A DNA stretch of 5,175 bases, from positions 1 through 5,175 of the forward strand of contig CAMJXZ010000248.1 of the NCBI GenBank assembly GCA_946409855.1, written 5' to 3'. Source of the DNA: an uncultured Clostridia bacterium. Its GTDB lineage: Bacteria > Bacillota > Clostridia > Christensenellales > Aristaeellaceae. Numbering within the stretch: the first letter of the stretch is position 1; the number at the start of each line of letters is the position of its first letter. This document shows positions 3,255-5,175 of this stretch, piece by piece. A program made the position numbers and the translations under genes. A model generated the notes under the pieces. The model worked only from the letters and a program-made list of their open reading frames with translations, searched no databases and was not told the origin of the DNA.

Positions 3255-5175
3255 ATGAAACTTGATTTTCTGAATACGGTTCCTTACGTATGTGACCGCT
3301 GGGAGAGAAACGTACAGGCTGATCCTGCCAGAGTCTTTCTGACGGAGGAGGAATCCGGCGCCTGCTTTACCCGCGGAGAGACCGATGAACTGTCCGCCCG
3401 GGTTTACCGGTACCTGACGGACCGGGGGATCGGGGCGGAAGATTTTGTGCTGATCAGGCTGCTCCGGGGCGCGGCGCCGTTCATCGCGATGCTGGGGGTC
3501 TGGAAGGCCGGCGCGGCTTTTACCGTGGTGGAAGATACCTACGCTCCCGAACGGATTGAGCAGATTGGGAAAGACTGCGGCTGCCGGCTGGTGCTGGACA
3601 GCGCCGTCTGGGAAACCGTCCTGCGGACTGAGCCGAAGGCAGGGTACAGGCAAGCGGACGATCACGCCGCCTGCTTTGCCATTTATACCTCCGGCAGCAC
3701 CGGGAAGCCGAAGGGCGTTTTGCAGGAATACGGGAAAATCAAGCTGAATCAGGCTTCCCTGGAACGGCGGCCGGGGGACCTGATCAACGAGGGTACCTGC
3801 ATGGCCCAGGCGGCGCCGATCAATTTTATCGCCGCGGTCAAGATCTTCCTGAACGCGCTGTATTCCGGCATGCACCTGGTCATTTTCTCCACGGAGACGG
3901 CGCGGAACCCCGTGCAGCTCAACGACCGGCTGAACCGGTATCAGGTCAATCTGGCCTTTCTTTCGCCCTCCATTCTCCGCGTCATGTCCGAGGGGGTTTC
4001 GCCCAGCCTCCGAACGCTGGTCACCGGCAGCGAGGCGGCCAACGGCATCTGGTTTGAGGGGGTCCGGCTGATCAACAATTACGGGATGAGCGAGGCCGGG
4101 TTCCATGTGGCGCAGTTTGAAATCGACCGGCGGTACGATATCACCCCGATCGGAAAGCCCGTTTTTGAGGACATCCGCATCCGGCTGCTGGATGAGCAGG
4201 GGCAGGAAGTGCCGGACGGGCAGACGGGCGAGATCTGCTTTGACAACCCGTTTTTCCGCGGGTACATCCATATGCCGGAGGAAACGGCCAGGGTGCTGCG
4301 GGACGGCGTGTTCCATTCCGGCGATATGGGTAAAAAGCTGCCGGACGGCAATATCGTGATTACCGGGCGGCTCAATACGATGGTCAAGATCAACGGCAAC
4401 CGGGTGGAGCCGGGGGAAATCGAAGCGGCCATGCGCCGTATTCCCGGCGTGGAAAACGCCGCCGTCCGGGATTTTCAGGGGGACCGGCAGCAGGTCTTTC
4501 TGTGCGCCTATTATGTGGCCGGGCAGGACCCGGGCGAGGACGTGATCCGGCGGCGGCTTGAGCAGACGCTGCCGCATTATATGATCCCGGCTTTCTTTAC
4601 GCGCCTTTCCAGGATGCCGCTGAACGCCAACGGCAAGGTGGACCGCTTTGCTCTGCCCAGGCCCGATATCAACGCGAAAGCCAGAGCTTACGCCCCGCCG
4701 GAAACGGCGCAGGAGGAAGCGATCTGCCGGGTTTTTGAAAAAGTGCTGCGCGCGGACCGGGTCGGCGTGAACGATGATTTCTTCGAGCTGGGCGGGGATT
4801 CCCTTTCCACGGCGCTGGCCGCGGCCGAACTGGAAGGGCTGCAGGTGGATTACAAGGATATCTATGCCTGGAAAACGCCCAGGGAAATCGCCAGGGTACT
4901 TTCGGAAAAGCGGATCACGGACCTGGACGCGCTGAACCGCGCGGCCCTTGCCCGGGACCAGTATCTGACGCCGTATCAGACGTATTTCTATGACGCCGAG
5001 CTGTACACGCCCAGGCAGACGGTGCTGAACAATCCCATGAGCCTCCGGTTCAGCAGGAAAGCGGTGGACGCCGGAAGGCTGAAGGAAGCGCTGGAAGCCG
5101 TGTTTTCCAATTACGCTGTTTTCAGCACCGTTTTATCCCACTCCGAGGAAGGCGTGCCCGTGATGCGCTTTATCC
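3255..5175 (+). CDS. nonribosomal peptide synthetase, N-terminal part (A-PCP-C...)
   Basis: The gene runs off the window after 640 codons with no stop. Such enzymes activate a substrate as its adenylate, hold it as a thioester on a carrier protein and join it to the next unit in the cytoplasm. The adenylation domain fills about residues 1-468: KAGAAFTVVEDTYAPERI (84-101), YTSGSTGKPKG (144-154), NNYGMSE (274-280), TGEICF (324-329), HSGDMG (354-359), GRLNTMVKINGNRVEPGEIE (371-390) and NANGKVDR (457-464) with catalytic Lys461. A carrier domain follows (about 482-550); LGGDS holds the phosphopantetheine-accepting Ser516. A condensation domain begins at about 570 (LTPYQTYFY). With no condensation domain in front, this looks like an initiation module. 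The A4 segment PINFIAAVK (188-196) lacks the Asp that normally grips the alpha-amino group, so the substrate may not be an ordinary amino acid (inference). The ATG at 3255 has AGGGGAG six bases upstream and fits the domain start. The product is unknown. Confidence 0.93.
   Translation, partial: MKLDFLNTVPYVCDRWERNVQADPARVFLTEEESGACFTRGETDELSARVYRYLTDRGIGAEDFVLIRLLRGAAPFIAMLGVWKAGAAFTVVEDTYAPERIEQIGKDCGCRLVLDSAVWETVLRTEPKAGYRQADDHAACFAIYTSGSTGKPKGVLQEYGKIKLNQASLERRPGDLINEGTCMAQAAPINFIAAVKIFLNALYSGMHLVIFSTETARNPVQLNDRLNRYQVNLAFLSPSILRVMSEGVSPSLRTLVTGSEAANGIWFEGVRLINNYGMSEAGFHVAQFEIDRRYDITPIGKPVFEDIRIRLLDEQGQEVPDGQTGEICFDNPFFRGYIHMPEETARVLRDGVFHSGDMGKKLPDGNIVITGRLNTMVKINGNRVEPGEIEAAMRRIPGVENAAVRDFQGDRQQVFLCAYYVAGQDPGEDVIRRRLEQTLPHYMIPAFFTRLSRMPLNANGKVDRFALPRPDINAKARAYAPPETAQEEAICRVFEKVLRADRVGVNDDFFELGGDSLSTALAAAELEGLQVDYKDIYAWKTPREIARVLSEKRITDLDALNRAALARDQYLTPYQTYFYDAELYTPRQTVLNNPMSLRFSRKAVDAGRLKEALEAVFSNYAVFSTVLSHSEEGVPVMRFI

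Noticed and set aside
3147..4577. 476-codon open frame on the - strand
   Set aside because: It is antisense to the adenylation domain, rich in Pro, Arg, His and Gly with no domain signature, and would start inside the synthetase gene.

Overview
The window looks like chromosomal DNA from a GC-rich, gut- or rumen-type member of the Clostridia. This is inferred from three things: a Firmicutes-style AAGGAGG ribosome binding site, sigma-A-type promoters, and a secreted plant-cell-wall xylanase next to housekeeping glycolysis. Third codon positions are mostly G or C. I cannot name a species; a plant-fibre-degrading, largely uncultured lineage would fit.

Layout. Bases 1-153 hold no convincing gene, only small hairpins including a perfect 11-bp inverted repeat. 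Bases 154-906 (+) encode triosephosphate isomerase (tpiA), complete with all catalytic residues. Eight bases later, 915-1559 (+) encode an unrecognised membrane protein: an N-terminal four-cysteine zinc ribbon, two membrane helices and a soluble C-terminal domain. The intergenic stretch 1560-1737 is dominated by a large nested quasi-palindrome (1567-1681) with a strong terminator-like hairpin at its centre. It lies where the + strand pair and the - strand xylanase converge. Bases 1738-2937 (-) encode a secreted family-10 glycoside hydrolase. It keeps both catalytic glutamates but has several substitutions at positions that normally bind xylose.

Bases 2938-3254 are a divergent control region. 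The xylanase has a TATAAT promoter on the - strand. The + strand has a near-consensus promoter (TTTACA, 17-bp spacer, TATAAT) whose -35 box overlaps a terminator-like hairpin. Related GTAAA-type inverted repeats lie upstream of, inside and downstream of that promoter. From 3255 to the window end (+) runs the first 640 residues of a nonribosomal peptide synthetase: an adenylation domain, a carrier protein with its GGDS serine, and the beginning of a condensation domain.

How the parts relate. TpiA and the zinc-ribbon protein probably form one transcript. The xylanase is an independent secreted enzyme that would supply sugar from hemicellulose. The peptide synthetase starts a biosynthetic gene that continues beyond the window; having no condensation domain in front of it, it is likely an initiation module. 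The most unusual items are the atypical synthetase modules, the structured control region in front of them, the divergent xylanase active site and the large convergent-gene palindrome.
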